Shown here one piece after another: positions 42,901-52,007 of a DNA stretch of 64,000 bases. Each line of letters begins with the position of its first letter. Within the stretch, counting starts at the first letter, position 1. Under the pieces are notes generated by a model that worked only from the letters and a program-made list of their open reading frames with translations, did no database searches and had not been told where the DNA came from. Location: NCBI RefSeq assembly GCF_947496485.1, contig NZ_CANMCZ010000001.1, positions 1,173,596 through 1,237,595 on the forward strand, written 5' to 3'. This DNA is from an uncultured Winogradskyella sp. GTDB taxonomy: Bacteria; Bacteroidota; Bacteroidia; Flavobacteriales; Flavobacteriaceae. The position numbers and the translations under genes are program-made.

Positions 42901-43017
42901 AGGACCAAGAAGACGATACTCTAAAGCGGCATAATCTGATTCTTGAAAATTTTGAGATTGAAGATTTAAACTGAAAAATGATAACAGAATTACTGAAAAA
43001 ATCGTTGAAAATCGCAT
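39931..43017 (-). CDS. Large exported BNR/sortilin-like beta-propeller protein
   Basis: 1028 residues with signal peptide (…VILLSFFSLNLQSQ). The body has many BNR/sortilin-type blades with the Asp-box-like 'S-x-D-G-G-x-T-W' ('KSTDGGKTWRKI', 'KSTDSGETWTEI', 'RSDDGGETWNQV', 'VTQDGGKTWTDV', 'KTTNYGKSWTKI'), spread over residues about 60-700. A C-terminal helical region (about 860-1020) follows. These proteins are often misnamed glycosyl hydrolases; no catalytic residues are evident. No T9SS tail. Probably periplasmic or secreted. Coupled to hemJ by a one-base overlap. Confidence 0.85.
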   Translation of the reverse strand: MRFSTIFSVILLSFFSLNLQSQNFQESDYAALEYRLLGPFRGGRSAAVTGVPNQPNLYYFGSTGGGIWKTTNGGRQWENISDGFFGGSIGSIAVSKSDPNVMYVGGGEKTVRGNVSSGYGIWKSEDAGKTWKSSGLKNSRHVPRIVVHPTNHNIVYAGVLGNIYKPTQERGVYKSTDGGKTWRKILFSNAHAGVVDLIMDPTNPRVLYASTWRVQRTPYSLSSGGEGSALWKSTDSGETWTEISTKKGFPEGTLGIIGVTVSPLNSQRVWAIIENKDKGGLYRSDDGGETWNQVNSERKLRQRAWYYTRLYADTEDVNTVYVLNVRYHKSTDGGKTFNTYNAPHGDHHDLWIAPEDPKRMIIGDDGGAQVTYDGGETWSTYHNQPTSQFYRVTTDNAFPYRIYVAQQDNSTIRIPHRTDGRAITEDDWESTAGGESAHIAVDPEDNDIVYGGSYDGFLTRVNHKTGTVRAINVWPDNPMGHGAEGMKYRFQWNFPIIFSKHNPNRLYTFSQHVHVTENEGQSWDIISPDLTRNDPEKLKSSGGPITQDNTSVEYYCTIFAAQESPLKEGLLWVGSDDGLINVTQDGGKTWTDVTPKGMPEWMMINSIEPSAFDAGTCYVAGTKYKTGDFAPYLYKTTNYGKSWTKITNGINPEHFTRALREDPKRKGLLYAGTETGMYISFNDGKDWKPFQLNLPIVPITDLTIKDNNLIVATQGRSLWMIDDLTLIHQLYDADLSKNMLFKPKDTYRMRGGSRAGSKTSGTNHPNGVITYFNLKDFKEDDKVSLTYFDTKGDTIKTFSTKDKKNKLEVKKGANQFVWNMTYDGAERLKGMILWWASLQGPRAIPGQYKVSLNVNGDEQSQPFTIVADPRTESTLADMQKQFTFIKDVNKTMDNAHKTIKKIRKVYSQLSSFQKQYKDDENVKELVEKAKALEEQLSDIEKELYQTKNRSGQDPLNFPIRLTNKLGHLNSLVSMGDFPPTEQDIAVKNELTAKIEKQLAAFNIILNEEVKAFNAAFNAKQLNYLFVED

Positions 43018-43063
43018 ATTAATAAATGGTTGGTTATAGAATCCTAAAATTACGGATTAAAAA

Positions 43064-44419
43064 TTATTCTATCTCCTTTGGCAATAAATTTAACTTTACC
43101 TCACGATGTAAAAAGTAAGCTGTAACAATTGTTGCCAAAACATCCGAAATCGGAAATGCCATCCATACTCCTAGAGCACCATAATACTTAGGAAGAATGA
43201 ATATCAAAGGAATAAAAAATATACCTTGTCTTAACAGTGTTAACAATAATGCAGGAATAGCTTTTCCTATCGCCTGAAAATAAGCGGCTCCTATTAATTG
43301 AATACCTATTATTGGTGTTGCTGCAAAAACCCAACGCATAGCAGGAGGAGTTTCTTTTAAAACATCTGCATCTTGCGTAAAAAGCTTTGTAATTGCATCT
43401 GGGAAAATCATTAAAAATATAAAGATTATAGCACAGAGTAGAATCCCGTATTTAATAGCCGTTATTATTGATTCACGAACACGTTTATATTTTTCTGCTC
43501 CATAATTAAAGCCAGCTATTGGCAAAAAGCCTTGCGTGATTCCATACACAGGAAATAAAGCAAACATTAACATACGCCCAACAATAGCATAGGCTGTTAC
43601 CGAAGTTTCACCTCCTAAATCGAATAAAATATTATTCATTAATAAATAGGTGACACTTACAATCGCTTGTCTTGTCAAAGTCACAAACCCTAAAGAACCA
43701 ATTTCCTTTACAATGGGTAGGTCTAAGCCGAAGTGTTTTACATTAATTTTTAGCTCAGAATTCTTCGAAAGAAAAAACCATAAAATAAAAACAAAACAGA
43801 GCATATAAGAACCTGTAGTTGCCCATGCAGCACCAGCCATACCAAAATCAAATACTTTGATAAAAAGTACATCTAAAAGTAAGTTCCCAACAGATGGAAA
43901 CATCATAGCATACATCGCAAATTTTGGCTTCCCTTCTGCTCTAATAACCGTATTTCCCATCATACAAAGCGCCAAAATTGGTACTCCATATAATACAATT
44001 CTATAATAGGTTTTCGCTGGTTCGAAAATAGCGCCTTTGCCACCAAAAGCTGGTACTATATCATTTATATATAGTAATCCGAAAATCACAAAAGTTATTG
44101 TGACTAAAATGGTAAGCGTAATCTGATTTCCAAAAGTCTTTAGTGCCTTTATTGCATTATCCGCACCTAAAGCTCTAGAAATAATTGACGATCCTCCAAT
44201 TCCAATCGCCATACCTAAAGCGGCAATAAAAAATGAAACCGGAAGTACTACATTAATTGCTGCAATTGCAGTTGACCCAATCCAATTACCAACAAAAATA
44301 GTATCCACCAGAATATTAAGGGACATCACCAAAATACCAATTGATGCTGGTACAGCTTGCTTAATCAGTAATTTACCAATCGGTTGGTTTCCTAAATCTT
44401 GTGAAGATACTTTTGCCAT
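43064..44419 (-). CDS. MATE-family multidrug efflux transporter
   Basis: 451 residues, twelve membrane helices. 'GIGGSSIISRALGADN' in the N lobe and 'GITQGFLPIAGFNYGA' in the C lobe are MATE signatures. It exports cationic drugs or metabolites driven by H+ or Na+. The start codon overlaps the stop of hemH by one base, so it is co-transcribed with ferrochelatase; a porphyrin-related export role would be speculation. Confidence 0.9.
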   Translation of the reverse strand: MAKVSSQDLGNQPIGKLLIKQAVPASIGILVMSLNILVDTIFVGNWIGSTAIAAINVVLPVSFFIAALGMAIGIGGSSIISRALGADNAIKALKTFGNQITLTILVTITFVIFGLLYINDIVPAFGGKGAIFEPAKTYYRIVLYGVPILALCMMGNTVIRAEGKPKFAMYAMMFPSVGNLLLDVLFIKVFDFGMAGAAWATTGSYMLCFVFILWFFLSKNSELKINVKHFGLDLPIVKEIGSLGFVTLTRQAIVSVTYLLMNNILFDLGGETSVTAYAIVGRMLMFALFPVYGITQGFLPIAGFNYGAEKYKRVRESIITAIKYGILLCAIIFIFLMIFPDAITKLFTQDADVLKETPPAMRWVFAATPIIGIQLIGAAYFQAIGKAIPALLLTLLRQGIFFIPLIFILPKYYGALGVWMAFPISDVLATIVTAYFLHREVKLNLLPKEIE

Positions 44420-45456
44420 TAAACGGCTAAAGTTTTAGCCGTAGCCCATTCTTCTACTATATTAGTAAGCACTTGAGCAAAATCGTCTCGTTCATTCAAA
44501 CAAGGAATCACTGTAAATTCCTTTCCGCCAACTTCATGGAAAATTTCTTCGCCTTCCATCGCTATTTCTTCCAACGTCTCTAAACAATCACTTACAAAAG
44601 CTGGTGTAACTATAGCCATTTTTTTAGTGCCCTCTTTACCCATTCGCTCAATCGTTCGGTCTGTGTAAGGTTTTAACCATGGATCGAAACCAAGTCTAGA
44701 TTGAAAAGTTGTTGAATATGTGCCATTTTTTAATCCTAGCTTTTTGGCTACATTGACAGTAGTAATTTCGCATTGGTGGCGGTAACAAAATTCGTGTTGC
44801 TCACTACCCATTTTAAAACAACATTTACCATTCATCTTACAGTTCCCATTAGTGATATCACTTTTACGGATATGTCTTTCAGGAACGCCATGGTAACTAA
44901 AGAGAATATGCTCATAATCTAAACCATCAAGTTTTTCACCAATACTTTTAGAAAGTACATTTATATAATCTTCACGATGATAAAAAGCTGGTGTTCTTAT
45001 AATTTTTAACTGCGGAAAATACTCAGCAACCAATTCATCTACTTTTACATCAATAGTTTCCGTAGTTGCCATTGCAAATTGTGGATATAGTGGAATGGTC
45101 TTTATTTCGGTACAACCTTTATCTACCAATTCTTGAAGACCATTTTTAATAGTCATACTGCCATAACGCATTGCCAAAGCCACAGGAAAATCAACTTTTT
45201 GCTGTACTTTTTCTTGAAGTCTTTCAGATAAAACAATCAATGGAGAACCATCTTCCCACCATATCTTTTTATAAGCTTTTGCAGATTGCTTTGGTCTAGT
45301 GTTTAAAATAATACCTTTTACCAAAAGTGTTCTTGCCCAAAACGGAACATCAATAACACGTTCGTCCATTAAAAACTCACCTAAATACTTTTTTACATCC
45401 TTTGGATTTGGGCTATCCGGAGAACCTAAATTGACTAATAAAATTCCTTTTGACAT
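44419..45456 (-). CDS. hemH: Ferrochelatase with an internal Cys cluster
   Basis: 345 residues from the ATG at 45456 (M-S-K-G-I-L-L-V-N-L-G-S-P). The frame is open to 45507, but the extension crosses the promoter element. Catalytic His in 'ILFSYHGVPERHI' (H189) and the acidic 'LEEIAMEGEEIFHEVGG' segment are present. Residues 206-229 hold five Cys (C206, C212, C213, C224, C229), placed right after the catalytic His, a possible Fe-S site. It inserts Fe2+ into protoporphyrin IX. The MATE gene follows directly. Confidence 0.95.
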   Translation of the reverse strand: MSKGILLVNLGSPDSPNPKDVKKYLGEFLMDERVIDVPFWARTLLVKGIILNTRPKQSAKAYKKIWWEDGSPLIVLSERLQEKVQQKVDFPVALAMRYGSMTIKNGLQELVDKGCTEIKTIPLYPQFAMATTETIDVKVDELVAEYFPQLKIIRTPAFYHREDYINVLSKSIGEKLDGLDYEHILFSYHGVPERHIRKSDITNGNCKMNGKCCFKMGSEQHEFCYRHQCEITTVNVAKKLGLKNGTYSTTFQSRLGFDPWLKPYTDRTIERMGKEGTKKMAIVTPAFVSDCLETLEEIAMEGEEIFHEVGGKEFTVIPCLNERDDFAQVLTNIVEEWATAKTLAV

Positions 45457-45474
45457 AATTTTCTTTTTCAAATG

Positions 45475-45507
45475 CAAAAATACAACACTATCTGCAATGG
45501 TAAACAA
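45475..45507 (-). promoter_or_regulatory. Promoter of hemH
   Basis: Minus strand: TTG (45507-45505), 22-base spacer, TATTTTTG (45482-45475), 18 bases before the hemH ATG. Confidence 0.6.
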
Positions 45508-45678
45508 TTCTCTTAATTGCTTTTACTTATAGCAGTATCGTGAAATATTTTTGTGTTTAAATTGTTAAAGGTTTAATATAAAACATCTATAATATCAGTT
45601 TTTTAACGAGTTTTATTGATTCAATATGGCTGTTTCGAAGATTTAAATATCTTTACAAGCCTTGATTTAAATTAAATT

Positions 45679-48600
45679 ATGAAAAAAATTCTTTTTGCCC
45701 TTATTATTACATTTTCAATAACCTGTTTTTCACAACAAAAATACCAGAGTTTACTTTGGGAAATTTCAGGAAATGGTCTTGAAAAAAAATCATATCTCTA
45801 TGGGACTATGCACGTTAGCAAAAAAGTTGCTTTCCGTTTAGACGATGTTTTCTATAAAGCTTTAAATGCAAGTGACTGTGTCGCTTTAGAGTCTGATCCT
45901 ACAACTTGGCCAGGATTTAATTACGATATGATGATTGGTGAAATGGCATATTATAACAATTATAGAAGCCAGTTTTATACCAATCTCTTTAAGTTAACAC
46001 ATCCTGAAGAAATGGCAATTAGAGGTTCGGTAAGAATGGATAATAATGCTGTCAATGCGTATTTATATAGAAAAAATAATGCCTCAGATAATTTTGAAGA
46101 AGAAACCTATCTCGACATGTTTATCTTCCAAGCAGGAAAGAAAAATAATAAAGAAATTTATGGACTTGAGGATTTAGCAGAATCTCGTTATTTAACTACC
46201 AAAGCAGCTTACAACGCTGATAAAAAAGATTTAGATCCTTGGTTACAGAAACTGTTTGCGAAGGAGAATCCGTATCTCATTCAAGAAAACTTATATCGAG
46301 ATAGAAATTTAGATTTATTAGATTCTATTGGTGCAGGAGTTAATACGAAATTCTATAGAGAAAACATGTTGTTTATTCGTAATAAAAACATGGTGATTTC
46401 ATTAGAAGAACTAATGCCTACCAAATCCGTATTCGCAGGTGTTGGTGCTGCGCATTTACCTGGCGAAAAGGGTATGATTAATATGTTACGTCAAAGAGGA
46501 TATACTGTAAAGGCCTTAACTTCTGATCAAACCGATTATAGTAAAACAGAAAAAATAAAACTAGACAGTCTTTTTGTTTCACCTGTACTAAAAATGAATA
46601 AAACTCCTGATGGGTTTTTAGGCATAAATACTTATGATAAACTCAGAGAGTTTTCTTATGGAGGACAGAAGTATTATTTGGATCCAGATATGACCAATGG
46701 AGCCTATTTGACAGTGAATAGAATCAGTCGTTTTCTGTATTTACCTAATGAAAAAGAAAACATTACCCTAAAAGAAATTGATGATTTATTATATGAGGAT
46801 ATTCCTGGTGATATTATTAAAAAGGAAGAGCTGACTGAGCCCTATCCAGGTATTAGTATTGTAAATAAAACAAAGAAGGGTGAATTTCAAAAATACCATA
46901 TTTACCAAACACCATTAGAAATTATAATTATAAAATTTGCTGGTCGTAGTGATTTTGTTTTAAAGCACGAAGACAAAATCTTTAGTTCTATAACCTTAAA
47001 AACTCCTTCAGATTCAAATCAATTATTTATTTCTCCGCATAAAAAGTTTGAAGTTAATTTTCCTGAATATTACGTAACTAGTAATATGGCTAATAGTGGT
47101 AAGAAACTTTTAGAGGGTTATAAAAATGATGCTTATTATTTTGTTGAAGAAGCTGCATTACATGATGCGTCTTACATTGAAGAAGATAGTTTTGAAGCTA
47201 AATATTTTCATCATGCTTTATACAAAAACTATAAGCTAAAGGAAATGAATGGTGGTTTTAAAGCTGGTGATTATAAAACCTATGAATCTCAAGCTGTGTT
47301 AGATTCTGCTTCTGGCAAAAATATACATCTTAAGACTATTGTAAAAGACGGAAGTTATTATCTATTAGGTTATGTTGGTAAAAACGAAACGGATAAAACG
47401 GATTTTTTCAAGTCATTTAAATTTAACAAAACAGACTATAAAAATTTTGAAAAGGTAATAGATACATCTTTACATTTTTCAGTAAACACAAATGCCAAAG
47501 CTCCTATGCCAAACCCATACAATAGTTATGGGTACAATAGCAAAGATGATAAAGATTACCAAGAAAAAACAAAACAAACGGTTTATTCAACTAGTGCTAA
47601 CGAGCAAATATCTATCACAAGAACTAAGTTTCATGACTTGCAAATGTTTAGGAATATAGATAGTCTATGGAAAAATATGGATCAGAAAATTAACTTCTCT
47701 ACGCGTTATTATAAGCCAGATAAAGTGTTTAAAATAGCTAATCGTAAGAAATCTAAAACAGAAGACCTCTATTCTTATAGCTTTAGTTATACTGATTCTG
47801 CAAGTGCAAAGCAGGTTTTGGTAAAAAACATTTTACAAGAAGGGGTTCTTTTTGAGCTTTCAACTTTAATTGATTCCTTGGCTGGTCCTTCAACCTTTGT
47901 TACCGAGTTTTACAAGACCTTTACACCGAAAGATACGCTACTTGGCCAAAGTGTTTTCAAAGACAAGACTAAGCAGTTTTTTGAAGCTCTTAGAGCTAAT
48001 GATAGTATTGTTTTGGGATCTTATAATCTTATTAAATTTAAGAAGCATAATAGTAAAGAAATTGTGTCGATTCTTAAGGACTTTGAATTCGAAAAGGAGC
48101 GCCTAGACATTAAGTATCATCTGGTTGAACAGCTAATTGAGATTGATTTAAAAAATAATTTGCCTTTTATAACTCAATTGTATAACGATAGCTACTCAGA
48201 CCCTCAAACCCAAACTGCTATTTTAGAAGGCTTGTTAGACTCTAATAAAAAGGATTCTTACAAGTTAGCTTTAGATCTAATGGAACGCGATTTACCATTA
48301 AACGGTGTGGGAAGTATTTTTTATAATTATTTCGGAAAAGATTCTTTACAATTAAAAGCTTCATTATTTCCAGAAATACTGCAATACAGCACCATACAAG
48401 AATACAAACAGCCGCTATACGATCTGTTGATTAGAGTAAAAGATAGTGGACACATTAAATTAAAGACTTACTCTAAGTACAAAAATCAGTTAATCAATGA
48501 TGGTAAAATTGAAGTGAAACGAAATCTAGGAAATTCTAACTATGGCTATAATTCGTATTCTAATGATTTATCTACTTATGTGAAGTTACTTTTTCCTTAC

Positions 48601-49191
48601 AGAAAAGAGCGTTCTACTCAAGATTTCTTCGAAAAATTACTTAATGTCGATGATACCTCAGCACTTGTAGATTATTATGTGTTATTGACTAAAAACAAAG
48701 AATCAATTCCTACAAAACTTAAAGAAAAGATTCTAGATGATGAAGAAAATCAATACTTATTAATAGAGAAATTGCATAAGGAAAAGCTATTAAGTAAAAT
48801 AAAATCCTTTAATATAGATCAGCAACAATTTGCTAAATCTAAACTCTTATCTAATGCAAATTTTGAAAAAGAAAAAGACTCTCTGACTTTCCTTATGAAG
48901 CGAGATTTTGTAACGGATAAAGGTAAAAATGCTGTGATGTATTTCTTTCAAATTGATAAAGAAGATGAATATTCTGGTAAGTCTGAAATGCTACATTATA
49001 TATCATTTATTAAGTCAAAAGATCCAAAACAATTAGTAGTAGAATACTATGATCGATCAGAAAATTATGGCACTGAAGTCGATAAAACCAAAGAGCTAGA
49101 AGAGCAGTACACTGAGATTATCAATTTAGCAATTTATAAAGATCGTAAGCGTGTTACTCCCAGTGGTCGGGGTGGTTACTATGACTATTAA
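45679..49191 (+). CDS. Giant TraB/GumN-family protein
   Basis: 1170 residues with signal peptide (MKKILFALIITFSITCFSQ). Residues about 25-285 are the TraB/GumN fold, with the G-T-M-H45 motif, E71 ('VALESDP') and H259 in 'GVGAAHLPGEKGMINML', which are the conserved putative metal ligands. The remaining 880 residues have no recognised domain: a beta-rich part ('SPHKKFEVNFPEYYVTS') then a long helical part (about 750-1080). Usual GumN proteins are about 300 residues, so this is a strongly extended form. A putative periplasmic metalloprotease or erythromycin-esterase-like enzyme; substrate unknown. Followed 6 bases later by a small secreted coiled-coil gene. Confidence 0.8.
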   Translation: MKKILFALIITFSITCFSQQKYQSLLWEISGNGLEKKSYLYGTMHVSKKVAFRLDDVFYKALNASDCVALESDPTTWPGFNYDMMIGEMAYYNNYRSQFYTNLFKLTHPEEMAIRGSVRMDNNAVNAYLYRKNNASDNFEEETYLDMFIFQAGKKNNKEIYGLEDLAESRYLTTKAAYNADKKDLDPWLQKLFAKENPYLIQENLYRDRNLDLLDSIGAGVNTKFYRENMLFIRNKNMVISLEELMPTKSVFAGVGAAHLPGEKGMINMLRQRGYTVKALTSDQTDYSKTEKIKLDSLFVSPVLKMNKTPDGFLGINTYDKLREFSYGGQKYYLDPDMTNGAYLTVNRISRFLYLPNEKENITLKEIDDLLYEDIPGDIIKKEELTEPYPGISIVNKTKKGEFQKYHIYQTPLEIIIIKFAGRSDFVLKHEDKIFSSITLKTPSDSNQLFISPHKKFEVNFPEYYVTSNMANSGKKLLEGYKNDAYYFVEEAALHDASYIEEDSFEAKYFHHALYKNYKLKEMNGGFKAGDYKTYESQAVLDSASGKNIHLKTIVKDGSYYLLGYVGKNETDKTDFFKSFKFNKTDYKNFEKVIDTSLHFSVNTNAKAPMPNPYNSYGYNSKDDKDYQEKTKQTVYSTSANEQISITRTKFHDLQMFRNIDSLWKNMDQKINFSTRYYKPDKVFKIANRKKSKTEDLYSYSFSYTDSASAKQVLVKNILQEGVLFELSTLIDSLAGPSTFVTEFYKTFTPKDTLLGQSVFKDKTKQFFEALRANDSIVLGSYNLIKFKKHNSKEIVSILKDFEFEKERLDIKYHLVEQLIEIDLKNNLPFITQLYNDSYSDPQTQTAILEGLLDSNKKDSYKLALDLMERDLPLNGVGSIFYNYFGKDSLQLKASLFPEILQYSTIQEYKQPLYDLLIRVKDSGHIKLKTYSKYKNQLINDGKIEVKRNLGNSNYGYNSYSNDLSTYVKLLFPYRKERSTQDFFEKLLNVDDTSALVDYYVLLTKNKESIPTKLKEKILDDEENQYLLIEKLHKEKLLSKIKSFNIDQQQFAKSKLLSNANFEKEKDSLTFLMKRDFVTDKGKNAVMYFFQIDKEDEYSGKSEMLHYISFIKSKDPKQLVVEYYDRSENYGTEVDKTKELEEQYTEIINLAIYKDRKRVTPSGRGGYYDY

Positions 49192-49197
49192 TAATAG

Positions 49198-49647
49198 ATG
49201 AAAAACTTCATTCTTATATTTATTTTTCTAATTACCGGATCTCTATTTTCTCAAAATATTGATAGCTTAAAATTGAAGCAGTTTCATAAAGAAATTGATT
49301 CGGTTAAATATTCTGAAGCTGATTTTATTAAATTTAAAAAGCACTTTACAGAAAATAAAAAAAAGTATGATTTCATTTCTAAAAAAGCTGCTTCAGGTGA
49401 CAAGAACTCATCAGATTTTTTTAAACTATTAAATCTTTCTTACGAAGAAGCTAAAGAGGAATTCGGTGAAAAAAATATTAAGATTTCAATATATTCATAT
49501 TATAAATCGGCTAGTATTTTACAAAAGTTCAAAAAGCTTAACTCTGATTTTCAATCAAAAATTGATAGTTTAAATCTTCAGAAAGAATTTTTAGAAAAGG
49601 AAATACTAAAGGATAAAAAAGCTATTGATAGTCTTAGAAAAAATTAA
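49198..49647 (+). CDS. Small exported coiled-coil protein
   Basis: 149 residues with a signal peptide (…LIFIFLITGSLFSQ). The rest is Lys/Glu-rich and helical with a C-terminal heptad pattern ('KLNSDFQSKIDSLNLQKEFLEKEIL'). No known domain. It starts 6 bases after the giant TraB/GumN gene, so it is its probable operon partner, perhaps a binding partner of the helical tail. Convergent with the following AraC gene. Confidence 0.7.
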   Translation: MKNFILIFIFLITGSLFSQNIDSLKLKQFHKEIDSVKYSEADFIKFKKHFTENKKKYDFISKKAASGDKNSSDFFKLLNLSYEEAKEEFGEKNIKISIYSYYKSASILQKFKKLNSDFQSKIDSLNLQKEFLEKEILKDKKAIDSLRKN

Positions 49648-49658
49648 TTATACCTTTT

Positions 49659-50558
49659 CTAGACCGACCCCATAATATATCGCTTTGGCGTAGTGCCAAA
49701 CTTCTTTTTAAAAGCTGCAATAAAATGGCTAGACGTACTGTAACCTACTTTTAGACCAACCTCATTAACATTATGGTCTCCGGATTCTAAAAGTTTACGA
49801 GCGACTTCCATTTTATAGTCAAATAGAAAACTATAAACCGTATCCCCATAAATTTGTTTAAAGCCTTCTTTTAATTTTTTAAGGCTTAAATCTATAGCAT
49901 CAGCTAATTCTTGTAAACTTGGTGGCTCAGCCATATTAGCAATAATAATATCTTTAGCTTTTTTCAGTTTTGCGACATTAACCTCATCGACCAAAAACGG
50001 ACATTGCTCTATATTTGCATCTTCACTTCTATTAAAAAATAAACTCAATAACTCGTATGCTTTTCCTTTAAAGTATAGCGGTTTTATAGAATTGTTTAAA
50101 CTAAAATTTATCATCTGGTTTAAAACCACTGCCATTGAAGGAGAAATCTTTCCATCTTTATAGTATTTCTTGTCTCTATTATCATCGGTTAAAAAAGTAA
50201 CGTAACTAGCATCATCAGAGAATAAACCATGAAACTTCTTTATGGATATCACCAAAGAAACCAACCAAGAATGTGGTTGCATTTCTAAATGTATTGGTAA
50301 ATCGCGTTGTGGATTGTAGAGTAATAGCGATGTGTCTTCATTAATATTTAGCGTATAAGTGCCTTGATTAAAGACAAAAGCAGATGATCCCTTGGTACAA
50401 AAATGAAACTGAATAAAACTACTATCAATCTCGCGTTCAAGAATCTCAACAGTATCATTTTCATTCTTATAACTCAACACAAAAAAGCCGTCTTCAATAA
50501 AAGTTTCGTCAAAAGTACCTGTAGCGACACTTTTTGAAGCTGTTTTTTCTGTTTTCAT
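49659..50558 (-). CDS. AraC-family regulator (PchR-like), divergent from hemA
   Basis: 299 residues from the ATG at 50558; an upstream ATG at 50594 adds 12 residues and is equally open. The N half is a divergent cupin-like sensor ('SFIQFHFCTKGSSAFVF', 'PHSWLVSLVISIKKFHGLF'); the C-terminal double HTH (about 200-297) is 'LQELADAIDLSLKKLKEGFKQIYGDTVYSFLFDYKMEVARKLL' and 'NVNEVGLKVGYSTSSHFIAAFKKKFGTTPKRY'. This resembles PchR-type regulators of iron/siderophore genes. Divergent from hemA across a 200-base gap, so it is a candidate haem or iron-responsive regulator of the hem operon. Confidence 0.88.
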   Translation of the reverse strand: MKTEKTASKSVATGTFDETFIEDGFFVLSYKNENDTVEILEREIDSSFIQFHFCTKGSSAFVFNQGTYTLNINEDTSLLLYNPQRDLPIHLEMQPHSWLVSLVISIKKFHGLFSDDASYVTFLTDDNRDKKYYKDGKISPSMAVVLNQMINFSLNNSIKPLYFKGKAYELLSLFFNRSEDANIEQCPFLVDEVNVAKLKKAKDIIIANMAEPPSLQELADAIDLSLKKLKEGFKQIYGDTVYSFLFDYKMEVARKLLESGDHNVNEVGLKVGYSTSSHFIAAFKKKFGTTPKRYIMGSV

Positions 50559-50615
50559 TTCTTTCTTATTTAGATTCGTTCTAAACAAAAGCATAAAAAG
50601 CCCTTGAATTCACTA

Positions 50616-50623
50616 CAAAAATA
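50616..50623 (-). promoter_or_regulatory. -7 element for the PchR-like gene
   Basis: TATTTTTG on the minus strand, 57 bases before the 50558 start (21 before 50594). Confidence 0.4.
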
Positions 50624-50693
50624 TGATAAAAATCATGTTTTTATAAAAAACAATCTTAAAAAACCAGAAACGATACTTTAAGTTCTTCTAGCG

Positions 50694-50725
50694 TTGTTTT
50701 TTTATGAATAACAAAATTATTTTTG
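50694..50725 (+). promoter_or_regulatory. Promoter of the hemA-hemCD-hemE operon
   Basis: TTG (50694-50696), 21-base spacer, TATTTTTG (50718-50725), 34 bases before the hemA ATG. A strong match to the Bacteroidota promoter. Confidence 0.65.
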
Positions 50726-50759
50726 TGCTGTTACTTTCCAAAGTCAGGTAAACGAGCGA

Positions 50760-52007
50760 ATGCAACAGAAAAGCACATATTTTTACGCTATAGGCCTCAG
50801 CTATAAAAAAGCTGACGCTGAAGTGCGTGGTCATTTTAGTTTAAGCGATGCTGCGAAACAAAATGTTTTAGCGCAAGCAAAACAAAATGGCATTGAAAGT
50901 ATTCTATTAATTTCTACCTGTAATCGAACAGAACTTTATGGTTTCGCCGAGCATCCTTACCAATTAATTCATTTATTGTGCGAAAACACTAAGGGGACAG
51001 TCGAAGAATTTCAAGACGTAGCTTACGTTCATAAAAATAAAGAAGCAATAAATCATATGTTCCGAGTAGGTTCTGGTTTAGATAGCCAGATTCTTGGAGA
51101 TTTTGAAATTATAAGTCAACTAAAGTTTGCTGCTAGAGCTTCAAAGAAAGTGAATCTAATGAATTCATTCACAGAACGCTTAGTGAATGCTGTAATACAA
51201 GCTAGTAAACGTATCAAAACTGAAACCGAATTATCATCTGGTGCAACCTCTGTATCTTTTGCTTCTGTTCAGTACATCATGAATAACGTTGAGAGCATCA
51301 CAGATAAAAATATTCTATTATTCGGAACAGGTAAAATTGGTAGAAATACCTGTGAGAATTTGGTTAAACACACTAAAAACTCACATATTACTCTAATTAA
51401 CAGAACTAAGGATAAAGCCGAAGAAGTTGCAGGTAAATTCAATTTAGTTGTAAAGGACTATGAAAATTTACAAGATGAAATCAACACTTCAGATATTGTA
51501 ATAGTGGCCACAGGTGCTCAAAATCCAACGGTTTACAAATCTTTAATTTCTACTGATAAGCCTTTATTGGTTTTAGATTTATCGATTCCAAAAAACGTAA
51601 ACGAAGACATTAGAGAACATTCTAATATTACTTTAGTACATTTAGATGACTTGGCAAAAATTACGGATGATACCTTAGAAAAACGAAAGGCATATATTCC
51701 TAATGCTGAAGCTATTATTACGGAGATTATGGCCGAATTTAATGCTTGGCTTGATACTTTAAAGTTTGTACCAACTATACAAGCTATAAAACATAAATTA
51801 ACAGGTTTTAAAAATTCTGAATTTAATACACAGCGTAAAAAACTAGCTGATTTTAATGAAGATCAGGCAGAATTAATTACTAATAATTTAATTCAGAAAA
51901 TCACCAATCAGTTTGCACACCATCTTAGAGAAGATAGTAACACTTCAGATGAGAGTTTAGAGCTCATCAAAAAAATATTTCAGTTAGAAACTACCGATAA
52001 TGTCTAA
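50760..52007 (+). CDS. hemA: Glutamyl-tRNA reductase
   Basis: 415 residues. Catalytic Cys54 in 'LISTCNRTELYG'; 'SQILGDFEIISQLKFA' of the catalytic domain; Rossmann NADPH loop 'LFGTGKIGRNTCENL'; and C-terminal dimerisation helices. It reduces Glu-tRNA to glutamate-1-semialdehyde, the first committed step of the C5 haem pathway. The downstream hemCD gene overlaps by 8 bases; hemL, the next step, is not in the window. Confidence 0.97.
   Translation: MQQKSTYFYAIGLSYKKADAEVRGHFSLSDAAKQNVLAQAKQNGIESILLISTCNRTELYGFAEHPYQLIHLLCENTKGTVEEFQDVAYVHKNKEAINHMFRVGSGLDSQILGDFEIISQLKFAARASKKVNLMNSFTERLVNAVIQASKRIKTETELSSGATSVSFASVQYIMNNVESITDKNILLFGTGKIGRNTCENLVKHTKNSHITLINRTKDKAEEVAGKFNLVVKDYENLQDEINTSDIVIVATGAQNPTVYKSLISTDKPLLVLDLSIPKNVNEDIREHSNITLVHLDDLAKITDDTLEKRKAYIPNAEAIITEIMAEFNAWLDTLKFVPTIQAIKHKLTGFKNSEFNTQRKKLADFNEDQAELITNNLIQKITNQFAHHLREDSNTSDESLELIKKIFQLETTDNV

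Noticed and set aside
45457..45507. Longer ferrochelatase start
   Set aside because: The extension covers the hemH promoter and adds residues absent from the family, which begins at M-S-K-G-I-L-L-V-N-L.
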